A stretch of 64,000 nt of DNA from Nocardioides sp. Arc9.136 (GTDB lineage Bacteria; Actinomycetota; Actinomycetes; Propionibacteriales; Nocardioidaceae): assembly GCF_030506255.1 (NCBI RefSeq), contig NZ_CP113431.1, forward strand, positions 620,001 to 684,000. Reading direction: 5' to 3'. Below are positions 1 to 7,834 of this stretch, piece by piece. The notes below the pieces were generated by a model. That model was not told the DNA's origin. It searched no databases and saw nothing but the letters and a program-made list of their open reading frames with translations. A program made the position numbers and the translations under genes. Position 1 is the stretch's first letter; every line of letters begins with the position of its first letter.

Positions 1-498
1 CCCGTCGAGGGCGACCCCGGCGAGATCCAGGTGCGCGGAGACAACCTGTTCAGCGGCTACTGGCCCGACGGCGCGGACGGGCCGGCCCCCGACGGCTGGT
101 GGAGCACCGGCGACGTCGGCATCCTCGACGAGGCCGGCGACCTGACCCTGGTCGACCGGGTCAAGGAGGTCGTCATCGTCTCGGGCTTCAACGTCTTCCC
201 GGTCGAGGTCGAGGACGTCCTCAAGGAGGTCCCCGGCGTCGCCGAGGCCGCAGTCATCGGCACGCCGGACGACGTCTCCGGCGAGGCGGTCGTGGCGTAC
301 GTCGTGGCCGCCGCGGACGCCGACCCCGCGACGGTCGAGCGGGCCGCGGTCGAGCGCTGCGCGGCCCGGCTGGCGCCGTACAAGCGTCCGAGCCGGGTGG
401 AGGTCGTCGCCGAGCTGCCCCTGACCGTGACCGGCAAGGTGCAGAAGGGGCGGCTGCGCCAGATCGAGCGCCGCCGCACGCTGGGGCTCCTGGAGTGA
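1..498 (+). CDS. Acyl-CoA synthetase / AMP-binding protein, C-terminal part (5' end outside window)
   Basis: The reading frame is open from base 1, so the start lies upstream of the window. The visible 165 residues are the end of the large domain plus the mobile C-terminal domain of an ANL-superfamily ligase, which activates a carboxylic acid as acyl-AMP and transfers it to CoA. Visible motifs are the hinge STGDVG...VDRVKEVVIVSG, the FNVFPVEVEDVL core, and near the end PLTVTGKVQKGRLR, whose first lysine is the conserved adenylation (A10) lysine. The acid substrate cannot be told from this part. It lies just upstream of the glutaredoxin-like gene and the rex-hem operon. Confidence 0.9.
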   Translation, partial: PVEGDPGEIQVRGDNLFSGYWPDGADGPAPDGWWSTGDVGILDEAGDLTLVDRVKEVVIVSGFNVFPVEVEDVLKEVPGVAEAAVIGTPDDVSGEAVVAYVVAAADADPATVERAAVERCAARLAPYKRPSRVEVVAELPLTVTGKVQKGRLRQIERRRTLGLLE

Positions 499-506
499 GG
501 CCGGCG

Positions 507-544
507 CGATGAGGTGCGCCCGATGAGGTGCGCCCGATGAGGTG
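507..544. repeat. 14-bp tandem repeat before the glutaredoxin-like gene
   Basis: The unit CGATGAGGTGCGCC occurs at 507-520 and 521-534, and its first ten bases recur at 535-544. Each copy carries an ATG followed by TGA in the overlapping ATGA arrangement. Because 14 is not a multiple of three, the three ATGs (509, 523, 537) fall in three different frames. Only the last opens the downstream gene. It looks like slippage duplication at a translation start. Confidence 0.85.
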
Positions 545-800
545 GGGGCGGCGGCAGGCGGGGCCGCGGGTCACGCTCTACTCCAAGCCCGGCTGCCACC
601 TGTGCGACGACGCCCGCGCGGTCGTCGCGCGGGTCTGCGGCGAGGTGGGGGAGACCTACGTCGAGCACTCGATCCTGGAGGACCCCGACCTCCTCGAGCG
701 GTACGGCGAGGAGATCCCGGTCGTGCTCGTCGACGGCCGGCAGCACACCTTCTGGCGGGTGGACGCCGAGCGGCTCCGCGCCGCGCTCACCCCCGGCTGA
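537..800 (+). CDS. Glutaredoxin-like small thiol-redox protein
   Basis: A protein of 87 residues with a thioredoxin/glutaredoxin fold, cytoplasmic by the absence of a signal. The sequence VTLYSKPGCHLCDDA places the redox motif CHLC at the end of the first strand, and the cis-proline segment EEIPVVLVDG follows about 50 residues later, as expected for glutaredoxin-like (DUF836-type) proteins. ATG 537, in the third copy of the 14-bp repeat, is preferred; GTG 528 in the same frame would add three residues. As I recall, the same small gene precedes rex-hemA in other actinobacteria, so a link to haem or redox metabolism is plausible, but its partner is unknown. Confidence 0.8.
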   Translation: MRWGRRQAGPRVTLYSKPGCHLCDDARAVVARVCGEVGETYVEHSILEDPDLLERYGEEIPVVLVDGRQHTFWRVDAERLRAALTPG

Positions 801-887
801 CCTGCGGCGCGGGCGTCCGTCGACCCCCGTGCGTGTTGGGCTTCTCACATGTGCTAGGCCAGGGGCCCTCGACGGCCCTCGTCCGTT

Positions 888-916
888 TTGTTCTCCCGTT
901 CACAAACTCCTACAGT
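888..916 (+). promoter_or_regulatory. rex promoter with Rex operator (ROP) over the -35
   Basis: TTGTTCTCCCGTTCACAA at 888-905 matches the Streptomyces Rex operator TTGTGAACGCGTTCACAA at 14 of 18 positions, with the whole right half intact. The same bases supply a -35 (TTGTTC, 888-893), and TACAGT at 911-916 sits 17 bp downstream as a -10. A Rex dimer here would block the promoter of its own operon, as known for Streptomyces rex-hemACD. Binding is inferred. Confidence 0.75.
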
Positions 917-984
917 GGCTGGGCCGCTGTGCGAATCCGGGCCCGGAACGGCCCCCGCCACGGCATGGCTGGGAAGAGCTGCAC

Positions 985-1650
985 GTGACTGCACGGACTT
1001 CGACCGAGAGTGCTCGGGACATCCCCGAGGCGACGGTCGCGCGACTCCCCGTCTACCTCCGTGCGCTGACGGCCCTCTCCGAGGCCGGCACCGTCACGTG
1101 CTCGAGCGAGGCCCTCGCCGCGGCGGCTGGTGTCAACAGCGCCAAGCTGCGCAAGGACCTCTCCTACCTCGGGTCCTACGGCACCCGCGGGGTCGGCTAC
1201 GACGTCGACTACCTGCGCTACCAGATCGCCCGCGAGATCGGCGTGACCCAGGACTGGCCCGTGGTCATCGTCGGCATCGGCAACCTGGGCCACGCGCTGG
1301 CCAACTACTCCGGCTTCAGCAGCCGCGGCTTCCGCACCGTCGCGCTGCTCGACGCCGACCCGGCACGCCACGGCGAGGTGGTGGCCGGGATCGAGGTGCA
1401 GCCGTTCTCCGACCTCGAGTCGATCGTCGCCGAGCACGGCGTCGCCATCGGTGTCATCGCCACCCCGGCGGTCGCGGCCCAGGCCGTCGCCGACCGGATG
1501 GTGGCGTGCGGCATCACCAGCATCCTCAACTTCGCGGCCGGCGTCCTCTCGGTGCCGACCGGGGTCGACGTACGCAAGGTCGACCTCTCCGTCGAGCTGC
1601 AGGTCCTCGCCTACCACGAGCAGCGCAAGGCCCAGGGAGAACTCTCGTGA
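985..1650 (+). CDS. rex: Redox-sensing transcriptional repressor Rex
   Basis: A protein of 221 residues. The N-terminal winged helix (about residues 1-80) includes CSSEALAAAAGVNSAKLRKD and LGSYGTRGVGYDV. The C-terminal Rossmann domain contains the dinucleotide motif VGIGNLGHAL, and the family's domain-swapped C-terminal helix follows (VELQVLAYHEQRK). Rex binds DNA when NAD+ dominates and releases it when NADH rises, derepressing respiratory genes. GTG 985 is chosen because GGGAAGAG lies 7-14 bases upstream and the winged helix begins soon after it. The stop overlaps the hemA start (GTGA). Operators are seen over its own promoter and before nuoA. Confidence 0.95.
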   Translation: MTARTSTESARDIPEATVARLPVYLRALTALSEAGTVTCSSEALAAAAGVNSAKLRKDLSYLGSYGTRGVGYDVDYLRYQIAREIGVTQDWPVVIVGIGNLGHALANYSGFSSRGFRTVALLDADPARHGEVVAGIEVQPFSDLESIVAEHGVAIGVIATPAVAAQAVADRMVACGITSILNFAAGVLSVPTGVDVRKVDLSVELQVLAYHEQRKAQGELS

Positions 1651-2987
1651 GCGTCCTCGTCGTCGGCATCTCCCACAACACCGCACCGGTGGCGCTGCTC
1701 GAGCGGCTCGCCATGTCGCGCGACGAGGTGCCCAAGCTGATCCACGACGCGTCCACGTGCGCGCACGTCAACGAGGCGACGGTCATCGCGACCTGCAACC
1801 GCCTCGAGCTGTACGCCGACGTCGACCGCTTCCACGGCTCGGTCGAGGAGCTGTCCACCCTGTTGGTCGACCGCGCGGGCGAGACGACCGCGGGGATGCT
1901 GCCGCACCTCTACGTGCACTACGACGACGGCGCGGTCTCCCACCTCTTCCAGGTCGCCGCCGGCCTCGACTCCATGGCCGTCGGCGAGGGCCAGATCCTG
2001 GGCCAGACCCGCGAGGCCCTGCGGCTGGGCCAGGAGCTCGGCACCGTCGGGTCCGCCCTCAACGTCCTGTTCCAGCAGGCGCTGCGCGTCGGCAAGCGCT
2101 CGCGCGCCGAGACCGGCATCGACCGGGCGGCGCCATCGCTGGTCACCGCGGCGCTCGAGCGCGTCGGCGACGGCGCGCAGGGCGGCACGGGGGGCGGCCC
2201 CGGGGACGGCCCGGAGGGCGACCTGCGCGCGTCGGTCCACGGCAAGCGCGTCGTGGTCGTCGGCGCCGGCGCGATGGCCGGCCTCGCGACCGCGACGGTC
2301 GCCCGGCTCGGCGCCGAGGACATCGTGGTCGTCAACCGCTCCGCCGAGCGGGCCGCACGCCTGGCCGAGGAGCACGGTGCCCGCCCGGCGCTGCTCGCCG
2401 ACCTCGGCGCGGAGCTCGCCGAGGCCGACCTCGTCGTGACCTGCGCCGGCGCGACCGGGGTCCTGGTCACCGCCGACATGGTGGCCTCCCGCCCGGTCCA
2501 GCGCCCGATCTCGTTCGTCGACCTCGCCCTGCCGCACGACGTCGACCCGGCGGTCGCCGACCTCCCCGGCGTCACCCTCGTCGACCTCGCCTCGCTCGCC
2601 GAGGCGCTGCACGCCTCCGAGGCGGGCCGCGAGGTGCTCGAGGTGCGCCGGATCGTCACCGAGGAGGTCGGTGCGTTCCTGGCCGCCCGCCGCAGCGCCA
2701 GCGTCACCCCGACCGTGGTCGCCCTCCGGTCGATGGCGACCTCGGTCGTCGACGCCGAGATGACGCGCCTGGACCACCGCCTGCCCGACCTCGACCCCGC
2801 CACCCGCGCCGAGGTGCTGCACACCGTCCGCCGGGTCGCCGACAAGCTGCTCCACGAGCCGACCGTCCGGGTCAAGGAGCTGGCCAACGAGACCGGCGCG
2901 GTGTCGTACGCCGCGGCGCTGGCCGAGCTGTTCGCGCTCGACCCCGAGGCGGTCACCGCGGTGACCCGGCCGGAGGGGTTGGCGTGA
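1647..2987 (+). CDS. hemA: Glutamyl-tRNA reductase
   Basis: A protein of 446 residues that reduces glutamyl-tRNA(Glu) with NADPH to glutamate-1-semialdehyde, the first committed step of C5 haem synthesis. The catalytic cysteine is Cys50 in VIATCNRLELY, and the substrate-specificity segment around SMAVGEGQILGQ follows. The NADPH domain carries VVVVGAGAMAG, and the C-terminal dimerisation helix ends the protein. A Gly-rich insert (about residues 173-193, GGTGGGPGDGPEGD) separates the catalytic and NADPH domains; such linkers vary within actinobacteria. GTG 1647 overlaps the rex stop by 4 bp and TGA overlaps the hemC start, so translation is coupled along the operon. Confidence 0.96.
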   Translation: MSVLVVGISHNTAPVALLERLAMSRDEVPKLIHDASTCAHVNEATVIATCNRLELYADVDRFHGSVEELSTLLVDRAGETTAGMLPHLYVHYDDGAVSHLFQVAAGLDSMAVGEGQILGQTREALRLGQELGTVGSALNVLFQQALRVGKRSRAETGIDRAAPSLVTAALERVGDGAQGGTGGGPGDGPEGDLRASVHGKRVVVVGAGAMAGLATATVARLGAEDIVVVNRSAERAARLAEEHGARPALLADLGAELAEADLVVTCAGATGVLVTADMVASRPVQRPISFVDLALPHDVDPAVADLPGVTLVDLASLAEALHASEAGREVLEVRRIVTEEVGAFLAARRSASVTPTVVALRSMATSVVDAEMTRLDHRLPDLDPATRAEVLHTVRRVADKLLHEPTVRVKELANETGAVSYAAALAELFALDPEAVTAVTRPEGLA

Positions 2988-3979
2988 CCGACCCCATCCG
3001 CGTCGGGACCCGCGCGTCCCTCCTCGCCACGACCCAGAGCGGCCACGTCGCCGACATGATCCGCGAGCGGCTCGGCCGTGAGGTCGAGCTCGTCGAGGTC
3101 CGCACCGACGGCGACCGCAGCCAGGCGGCGGGCACCCCGCTCGCCGCGGCCGGTGGCGTCGGGGTCTTCGTCGCCGCGCTCCGCGACGCGCTCGTCGCCG
3201 GCGACGTCGACGTCGCCGTGCACTCGCTCAAGGACATCCCGACCTACCCCACCCCGGGGATCACGCTGGCCGCCGTGCCGGTGCGCGAGGACCCGCGCGA
3301 CGTCGTCGTGGCGCGCGACGGGCTGACCCTCGGCGAGCTCCCGGTGGGGTCCCGCGTCGGCACCGGCTCCCCGCGCCGCGTCGCCCAGCTGCACGCGCTC
3401 GGCCTCGGTTTGGACCTGGTCGGCGTGCGTGGCAACGTCGACACCCGGATCGCCAAGGTCCGCAGTGGCGAGTACGACGCCGTCGTCCTCGCCCGCGCGG
3501 GCCTGGCCCGGATCGGACGGCTCGAGGAGGCGACCGAGGTGCTCGACCCGCTGCAGGTGCTGCCCGCCCCCGGGCAGGGCGCCCTCGCGATCGAGTGCCG
3601 CAGCGACGACCCGCTGCTCGCCGAGCTCGTCCTCCTCGAGCACCACGCGACGCGCGCCGCGGTCGACGCCGAGCGCGCCGTCCTGGCGACGCTCGAGGGC
3701 GGCTGCACCGCCCCGATCGGCGCGCTCGCCGACGTCGTGGAGGGCGAGGACGGCGACGAGCTGTGGGTGCGGGCCGTGGCGCTCTCGCCCGACGGGGCGC
3801 TCTCGGTGCGGATGTCCGCCTCCGGGACCCTCGCCGACGCCGTCGGCGTCGGCACCCGGCTCGCCGGCGAGATGCTCGCCGACGGCGCCGCGGACCTCGA
3901 CCCCCAGCAGTACCAGCAATCCCAGCACGACCAGCACGGCCAGCCACGACTCGAGCCAGAACAGGTGCGCAACGCATGA
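2984..3979 (+). CDS. hemC: Porphobilinogen deaminase (hydroxymethylbilane synthase)
   Basis: A protein of 331 residues that polymerises four porphobilinogens into hydroxymethylbilane. VGTRASLLATTQSG opens domain 1, VAVHSLKDIPT contains the catalytic Asp and Lys region, GTGSPRRVAQL binds the growing chain, and Cys241 in LEGGCTAPIGA carries the dipyrromethane cofactor. The enzyme core ends near residue 300. The last 25 or so residues are an unusual Gln/His-rich tail (DPQQYQQSQHDQHGQP). GTG 2984 overlaps the hemA stop. The overlap with the next gene (ATGA at 3976) extends the coupling. Confidence 0.96.
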   Translation: MTDPIRVGTRASLLATTQSGHVADMIRERLGREVELVEVRTDGDRSQAAGTPLAAAGGVGVFVAALRDALVAGDVDVAVHSLKDIPTYPTPGITLAAVPVREDPRDVVVARDGLTLGELPVGSRVGTGSPRRVAQLHALGLGLDLVGVRGNVDTRIAKVRSGEYDAVVLARAGLARIGRLEEATEVLDPLQVLPAPGQGALAIECRSDDPLLAELVLLEHHATRAAVDAERAVLATLEGGCTAPIGALADVVEGEDGDELWVRAVALSPDGALSVRMSASGTLADAVGVGTRLAGEMLADGAADLDPQQYQQSQHDQHGQPRLEPEQVRNA

Positions 3980-5637
3980 CCCGAGGCAAGACCACCACCG
4001 CCACCACCACGCCCGGTTGGGTGTCGTTCGTCGGGAGCGGGCCGGGCGACCCGGACCTGCTGACCGTGCGCGCCGTGGAGCTGATCCGCCAGGCCGACGT
4101 CGTCGTGACCGAGGCGCCCGAGCACGTCACGCTCGTCCGCTCGCTGCTCGGCCTGCCCGAGCCGGTCGAGGGGCAGGAGACCGGCGAGCCGGTCGGTCCC
4201 GAGATCGTCGACGGCGGCTTCGGCGAGGACGGCCAGCCGCTGACCCACGCCGCCCGGGCCAAGGTCGTGGTCAAGCAGGCCAAGCGCGGGCTCCGCGTGG
4301 CGCGCCTGATGACCGGCGACCCGTTCCTCTACGCCTCCGGGCCCGAGGAGGCGCAGGCCTGCGCCAAGGCGTGCATCCCCTTCGAGGTCGTCCCCGGTGT
4401 CTCCTCGGTCAGCGCGGTCCCGGCGTACGCCGGCATCCCGCTCACCACCAAGGACCACCGCGAGATGGCGGTCGTGACCTGTGGCGACAAGGTCGACTGG
4501 ACGCAGTACGCCGACGACCGCACGCTGGTGCTGCTCTCGGCCGTCGGCCAGATCGGTGAGATCGCCAAGGCGCTCGTCGCCGCCGGCCGAAGCCCGCAGA
4601 CGCCGGTCGCGATGACCCGGGTCGGCACCACCACCGGCCAGTCGACGGTCTGCTCGACCCTCGCCGACATCGCCGCCGACGCCCGCGCCGCGCGGATGGC
4701 CCCGCCCGCCATCACCGTCGTCGGCGACGTGGTCGACCTGCGCCAGACGCTGTCGTGGTTCGAGACCAAGCCGCTGTTCGGCTGGCGCGTGCTCGTCCCG
4801 CGCACCAAGGACCAGGCCGGCGTGCTCTCTGCCCGCCTGCGCGGCTACGGCGCGGTGCCCGAGGAGGTGCCGACGATCTCCGTCGAGCCGCCGCGGAACC
4901 CCCTGCAGATGGACAAGGCCGTCCGCGGCCTCGTCGAGGGCCGCTACGAGTGGATCGCCTTCACCTCGGTGAACGCGGTCAAGGCGGTCCGGGAGAAGTT
5001 CGAGGAGTACGGCCTCGACGCGCGTGCCTTCTCCGGGCTGAAGATCGCGGCGGTCGGCGACAAGACCGCCCAGGCGATCGCTGCCTGGGGCCTGCGCGCG
5101 GACCTGGTGCCGACCGGCGAGCAGTCCGCGGCCGGCCTGCTCGAGGTGTGGCCGGAGTACGACGAGGTGCTCGACCCGATCAACCGGGTCTTCCTGCCCC
5201 GCGCCGACATCGCCACCGAGAACCTCGTCGCCGGCCTGGTGGACCTCGGCTGGGAGTGCGACGACGTGACGGCGTACCGCACCGTCCGCGCCACCCCGCC
5301 GCCGGCGCCGGTGCGCGACGCGATCAAGACCGGCAAGTTCGACGCGGTCGTCTTCACCTCCTCCTCGACGGTGCGCAACCTGGTCGGCATCGCCGGCAAG
5401 CCGCACCCCTCGACGGTCATCGCGGTCATCGGCCCGCAGACCGCCAAGACCGCCGAGGAGCACGGCCTCCGGGTCGACGTGATGGCGCCCAAGCCGGACG
5501 TCGAGGTGCTCGTCGACGCGCTCGCCGACTTCGGCGCGAGCCGCCGGGCGAGCATGCTCGAGGCCGGCCAGCCGGTCACGCGCCCCTCGGAGCGCAAGCC
5601 GTCGGCCCGCCGGACCAAGGCGACGTCCTCGCGATGA
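3976..5637 (+). CDS. cobA-hemD: Uroporphyrinogen-III C-methyltransferase / uroporphyrinogen-III synthase fusion
   Basis: A bifunctional protein of 553 residues. Residues about 15-260 are a SAM-dependent uroporphyrinogen-III methyltransferase with [27 protein letters not shown] and [19 protein letters not shown]. Residues about 265-520 are a HemD synthase that cyclises hydroxymethylbilane ([49 protein letters not shown]). The fusion is common in actinobacteria and makes both uroporphyrinogen III and precorrin-2, the branch to siroheme and cobalamin. A basic Ser/Arg/Lys-rich tail of about 30 residues follows. ATG 3976 overlaps the hemC stop and the stop overlaps hemB. Confidence 0.93.
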   Translation: MTRGKTTTATTTPGWVSFVGSGPGDPDLLTVRAVELIRQADVVVTEAPEHVTLVRSLLGLPEPVEGQETGEPVGPEIVDGGFGEDGQPLTHAARAKVVVKQAKRGLRVARLMTGDPFLYASGPEEAQACAKACIPFEVVPGVSSVSAVPAYAGIPLTTKDHREMAVVTCGDKVDWTQYADDRTLVLLSAVGQIGEIAKALVAAGRSPQTPVAMTRVGTTTGQSTVCSTLADIAADARAARMAPPAITVVGDVVDLRQTLSWFETKPLFGWRVLVPRTKDQAGVLSARLRGYGAVPEEVPTISVEPPRNPLQMDKAVRGLVEGRYEWIAFTSVNAVKAVREKFEEYGLDARAFSGLKIAAVGDKTAQAIAAWGLRADLVPTGEQSAAGLLEVWPEYDEVLDPINRVFLPRADIATENLVAGLVDLGWECDDVTAYRTVRATPPPAPVRDAIKTGKFDAVVFTSSSTVRNLVGIAGKPHPSTVIAVIGPQTAKTAEEHGLRVDVMAPKPDVEVLVDALADFGASRRASMLEAGQPVTRPSERKPSARRTKATSSR

Positions 5638-6635
5638 CCGAGGCCGCTCCCGAGACCGGCTCGCTGCGTCCCGTCGTCCGGCCGCGGCGCCTGCGCACCA
5701 CGCCGGCGCTGCGGCGGATGGTGGCGGAGACCTCCCTCGAGGCGCGCCAGCTCGTGCTGCCGCTCTTCGTGCGCGAGGGGCTCGACGCGCCGGTGCCGAT
5801 CTCCTCGATGCCCGGCGTCGTCCAGCACTCCCGCTCCTCCCTCCTCGGTGCGGTCGCCGAGGCGGCCGAGCTGGGTCTCGGCGGCGTCATGCTCTTCGGC
5901 ATCCCCGAGTCCAAGGACGCCACCGGGTCGGGCGCGATCGACCCCGCCGGCATCCTGAACCTCGCGATCACCGACGTGGTGGCCGAGGTCGGTGACGCGC
6001 TCACCGTGATGAGCGACCTGTGCCTCGACGAGTTCACCGACCACGGCCACTGCGGGCTGCTGACCCCCGACGGTCGCGTCGACAACGACCGGACGCTGGA
6101 GCGGTACGCCGAGATGGCCCTCGCCCAGGCCGACGCGGGGGTCGACATGGTCGGCCCCAGCGGGATGATGGACGGCCAGGTCGCGGTCGTCCGCGCCGCC
6201 CTGGACGCCGCCGAGCACACCGACGTCTCGGTGCTGGCCTACTCCGCGAAGTACGCCTCGGCCTTCTTCGGGCCCTTCCGCGAGGCCGTCGACTCCTCCC
6301 TGGTCGGGGACCGGCGCACCTACCAGCAGGACCCGGCCAACGCCGTCGAGGGCGTGCGCGAGGCGCTGCTCGACGTCGAGCAGGGCGCGGACCTGGTGAT
6401 GGTCAAGCCGGCGCTGTCCTACCTCGACGTCGTGCACCGCGTGCGGGACGCCGTCGACGTGCCGGTCGCGGCGTACAACGTCTCGGGCGAGTACGCAATG
6501 CTCGAGGCCGCCGCGGCCCAGGGCTGGATCGACCGGGAGCCGGCGATCATCGAGGCGCTCACCTCGATCCGCCGGGCCGGCGCCGACGTCGTGCTGACCT
6601 ACTGGGCCGCCGAGGCCGCTCGCCTGCTGCGCTGA
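5634..6635 (+). CDS. hemB: Delta-aminolevulinic acid dehydratase (porphobilinogen synthase)
   Basis: A protein of 333 residues that condenses two 5-aminolevulinates into porphobilinogen. Both active-site lysines are present: Lys206 in [15 protein letters not shown] and the Schiff-base Lys258 in [13 protein letters not shown]. The metal-binding segment reads [14 protein letters not shown] (Cys130, Asp132, Cys140), so the middle cysteine of the three-cysteine zinc site of yeast and mammalian enzymes is replaced by aspartate. Metal dependence may therefore differ. It is the last gene of the rex-hem operon, with ATG overlapping the previous stop and a GC-rich hairpin directly after it. Confidence 0.96.
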   Translation: MTEAAPETGSLRPVVRPRRLRTTPALRRMVAETSLEARQLVLPLFVREGLDAPVPISSMPGVVQHSRSSLLGAVAEAAELGLGGVMLFGIPESKDATGSGAIDPAGILNLAITDVVAEVGDALTVMSDLCLDEFTDHGHCGLLTPDGRVDNDRTLERYAEMALAQADAGVDMVGPSGMMDGQVAVVRAALDAAEHTDVSVLAYSAKYASAFFGPFREAVDSSLVGDRRTYQQDPANAVEGVREALLDVEQGADLVMVKPALSYLDVVHRVRDAVDVPVAAYNVSGEYAMLEAAAAQGWIDREPAIIEALTSIRRAGADVVLTYWAAEAARLLR

Positions 6636-6652
6636 GGGCCGGGCCCCGGCCC
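6636..6652 (+). terminator. GC-rich hairpin after hemB
   Basis: GGGCCGGG and CCCGGCCC flank a single base directly after the hemB stop, so a shorter stem with a larger loop can form. There is no T run, which is usual for high-GC actinobacteria. It lies between the convergent hemB and oxidoreductase genes. Confidence 0.4.
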
Positions 6653-6686
6653 GGTCCTCCGCGCGGCGAGCGGCCCGGCCGGTCGC

Positions 6687-7304
6687 TCACGCCCAGGCGA
6701 CGGCGGCCTCGGCGTCGAGGCGGGGGAGCCGGTCGAACCAGGCGCCCTCCCCGGGGTGGCCGATGTTCACGACGAGCAGCGTCCGCCAGCGGCCGTCGCC
6801 GAAGAACGCCGCGTCGATGCCCGCGGCGTCGAACCCGGCCATCGGGCCGGCGGCCAGGCCGGCCGCCCGCACGGCGAGGATGAACGTGCCGATCTGCAGG
6901 GTGGCGCTGAAGCGGCCCATGCCCTCGCGCATGCCGGGGTCGGCCTCGAGGGCGTCCTGCATCTCGGGCCGGATCGGGAAGACCGTCGGCACGTGCTCGT
7001 GGAAGCGGGTGTCCCACGCGAGGACGGCGACGGCCGGCGCCGACCGCGTCTTGGCGCGGTTGCCCTCGCTCATGTGCCCGGCGAGCTCCTCCTTGGCCTC
7101 GGGCGTGCGGACGAACAGCACGCGCAGCGGCTGCAGGTTGGCGGCGCTCGGGCCCATCTTGGCGAGGTCGTAGACCTCGCGGAGCTCCTCGTCGGTGACG
7201 GGGACGGGAGCGAAGGTGTTGGCGGTGCGGGCGTCGGTGAAGAGCGCGGCGCGGCCGCGCTTGTCGAGGGGGGCGAGGGTGGCGGGCTCGGTGTGGACGG
7301 TCAT
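6687..7304 (-). CDS. Nitroreductase-family oxidoreductase, RutE-like
   Basis: A protein of 205 residues in the FMN-dependent nitroreductase fold. The N-terminal LFTDARTANTF, the segment MGPSAANLQPLRVLFVRT, and PMAGFDAAGIDAAFF with VVNIGHP match the pattern of the malonic semialdehyde reductase RutE/HadB subfamily. The physiological substrate is uncertain; reduction of an aldehyde or an electrophile with NAD(P)H is the general expectation. GGAAG lies 7-11 bases upstream of ATG 7304. The divergent neighbour is an HxlR-type regulator, and a long inverted repeat lies between them, which suggests local control by a quinone or electrophile sensor. Confidence 0.8.
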   Translation of the reverse strand: MTVHTEPATLAPLDKRGRAALFTDARTANTFAPVPVTDEELREVYDLAKMGPSAANLQPLRVLFVRTPEAKEELAGHMSEGNRAKTRSAPAVAVLAWDTRFHEHVPTVFPIRPEMQDALEADPGMREGMGRFSATLQIGTFILAVRAAGLAAGPMAGFDAAGIDAAFFGDGRWRTLLVVNIGHPGEGAWFDRLPRLDAEAAVAWA

Positions 7305-7326
7305 GGCGGCTTCCGATCGTCGAAGG

Positions 7327-7367
7327 GCTGCTACGGAATGAAAGGTTACTAGGAAAACCGTAGCAGC
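7327..7367. promoter_or_regulatory. Inverted repeat between the RutE-like and HxlR genes
   Basis: GCTGCTACGG (7327-7336) and its exact complement CCGTAGCAGC (7358-7367) flank a 21-bp AT-rich core. The symmetry, placement in the divergent intergenic region, and proximity of the right arm to the hxlR -35 region fit an operator for the adjacent HxlR regulator. Confidence 0.7.
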
Positions 7368-7387
7368 ATCGGTCGTGCGAGCGGGGT

Positions 7388-7399
7388 TAGGCTGTCTGC
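7388..7399 (+). promoter_or_regulatory. Leaderless-type -10 of the HxlR gene
   Basis: TAGGCT at 7388-7393 lies 6 nt before ATG 7400, and no Shine-Dalgarno is present. Confidence 0.6.
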
Positions 7400-7753
7400 A
7401 TGGGTGAGACGGGGACCGAGCACGAGCCGCGCGCGTGCGACGCGGCGCTGGCCCGCGCCTTCGGCTTCCTCGGCAAGCGGTGGAACGGCGTGCTGCTGGC
7501 CACGCTGCTGCGCGGCTCCTCCGGCTTCGCCGACATCCGGCGCAACGTGCCGGGCATCAGCGACTCGATGCTCTCCGACCGGCTCGCCGAGCTCACCGGT
7601 GCCGGGCTGGTCAGCCGCAGCGTCAACCCCGGGCCGCCGACGTCGGTCACCTACGAGCTCACCGACGCCGGCCGGGCGCTCGCCCCCGCGCTGTCCGCCC
7701 TCACCGACTGGGCGCGGGACAACCTGCCGCCCCAGCGCTGCGCCGGCTCCTGA
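7400..7753 (+). CDS. HxlR-family winged-helix transcriptional regulator
   Basis: A protein of 117 residues. The core is a single HxlR winged helix: ALARAFGFLGKRWNGVLLATLL, then FADIRRNVPGISDSMLSDRL as the recognition region, and NPGPPTSVTYELTDAGRAL as the wing. Family members often sense electrophiles or disulfide stress through a cysteine near the N-terminus, and here a Cys (RACDAALARAF) sits in the right place. It is divergent from the RutE-like reductase across a long inverted repeat, so the natural inference is control of that gene and itself. The ATG is fixed by a -10 only 6 nt upstream. Confidence 0.85.
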   Translation: MGETGTEHEPRACDAALARAFGFLGKRWNGVLLATLLRGSSGFADIRRNVPGISDSMLSDRLAELTGAGLVSRSVNPGPPTSVTYELTDAGRALAPALSALTDWARDNLPPQRCAGS

Positions 7754-7834
7754 CCGGGCCCCGGGCCGCAGCTCGGGGCTGCCGTGCCGCGGGAGGGGCA
7801 CCGGTGGAGCGACCCCGAGAACCCAGGAGGACGC

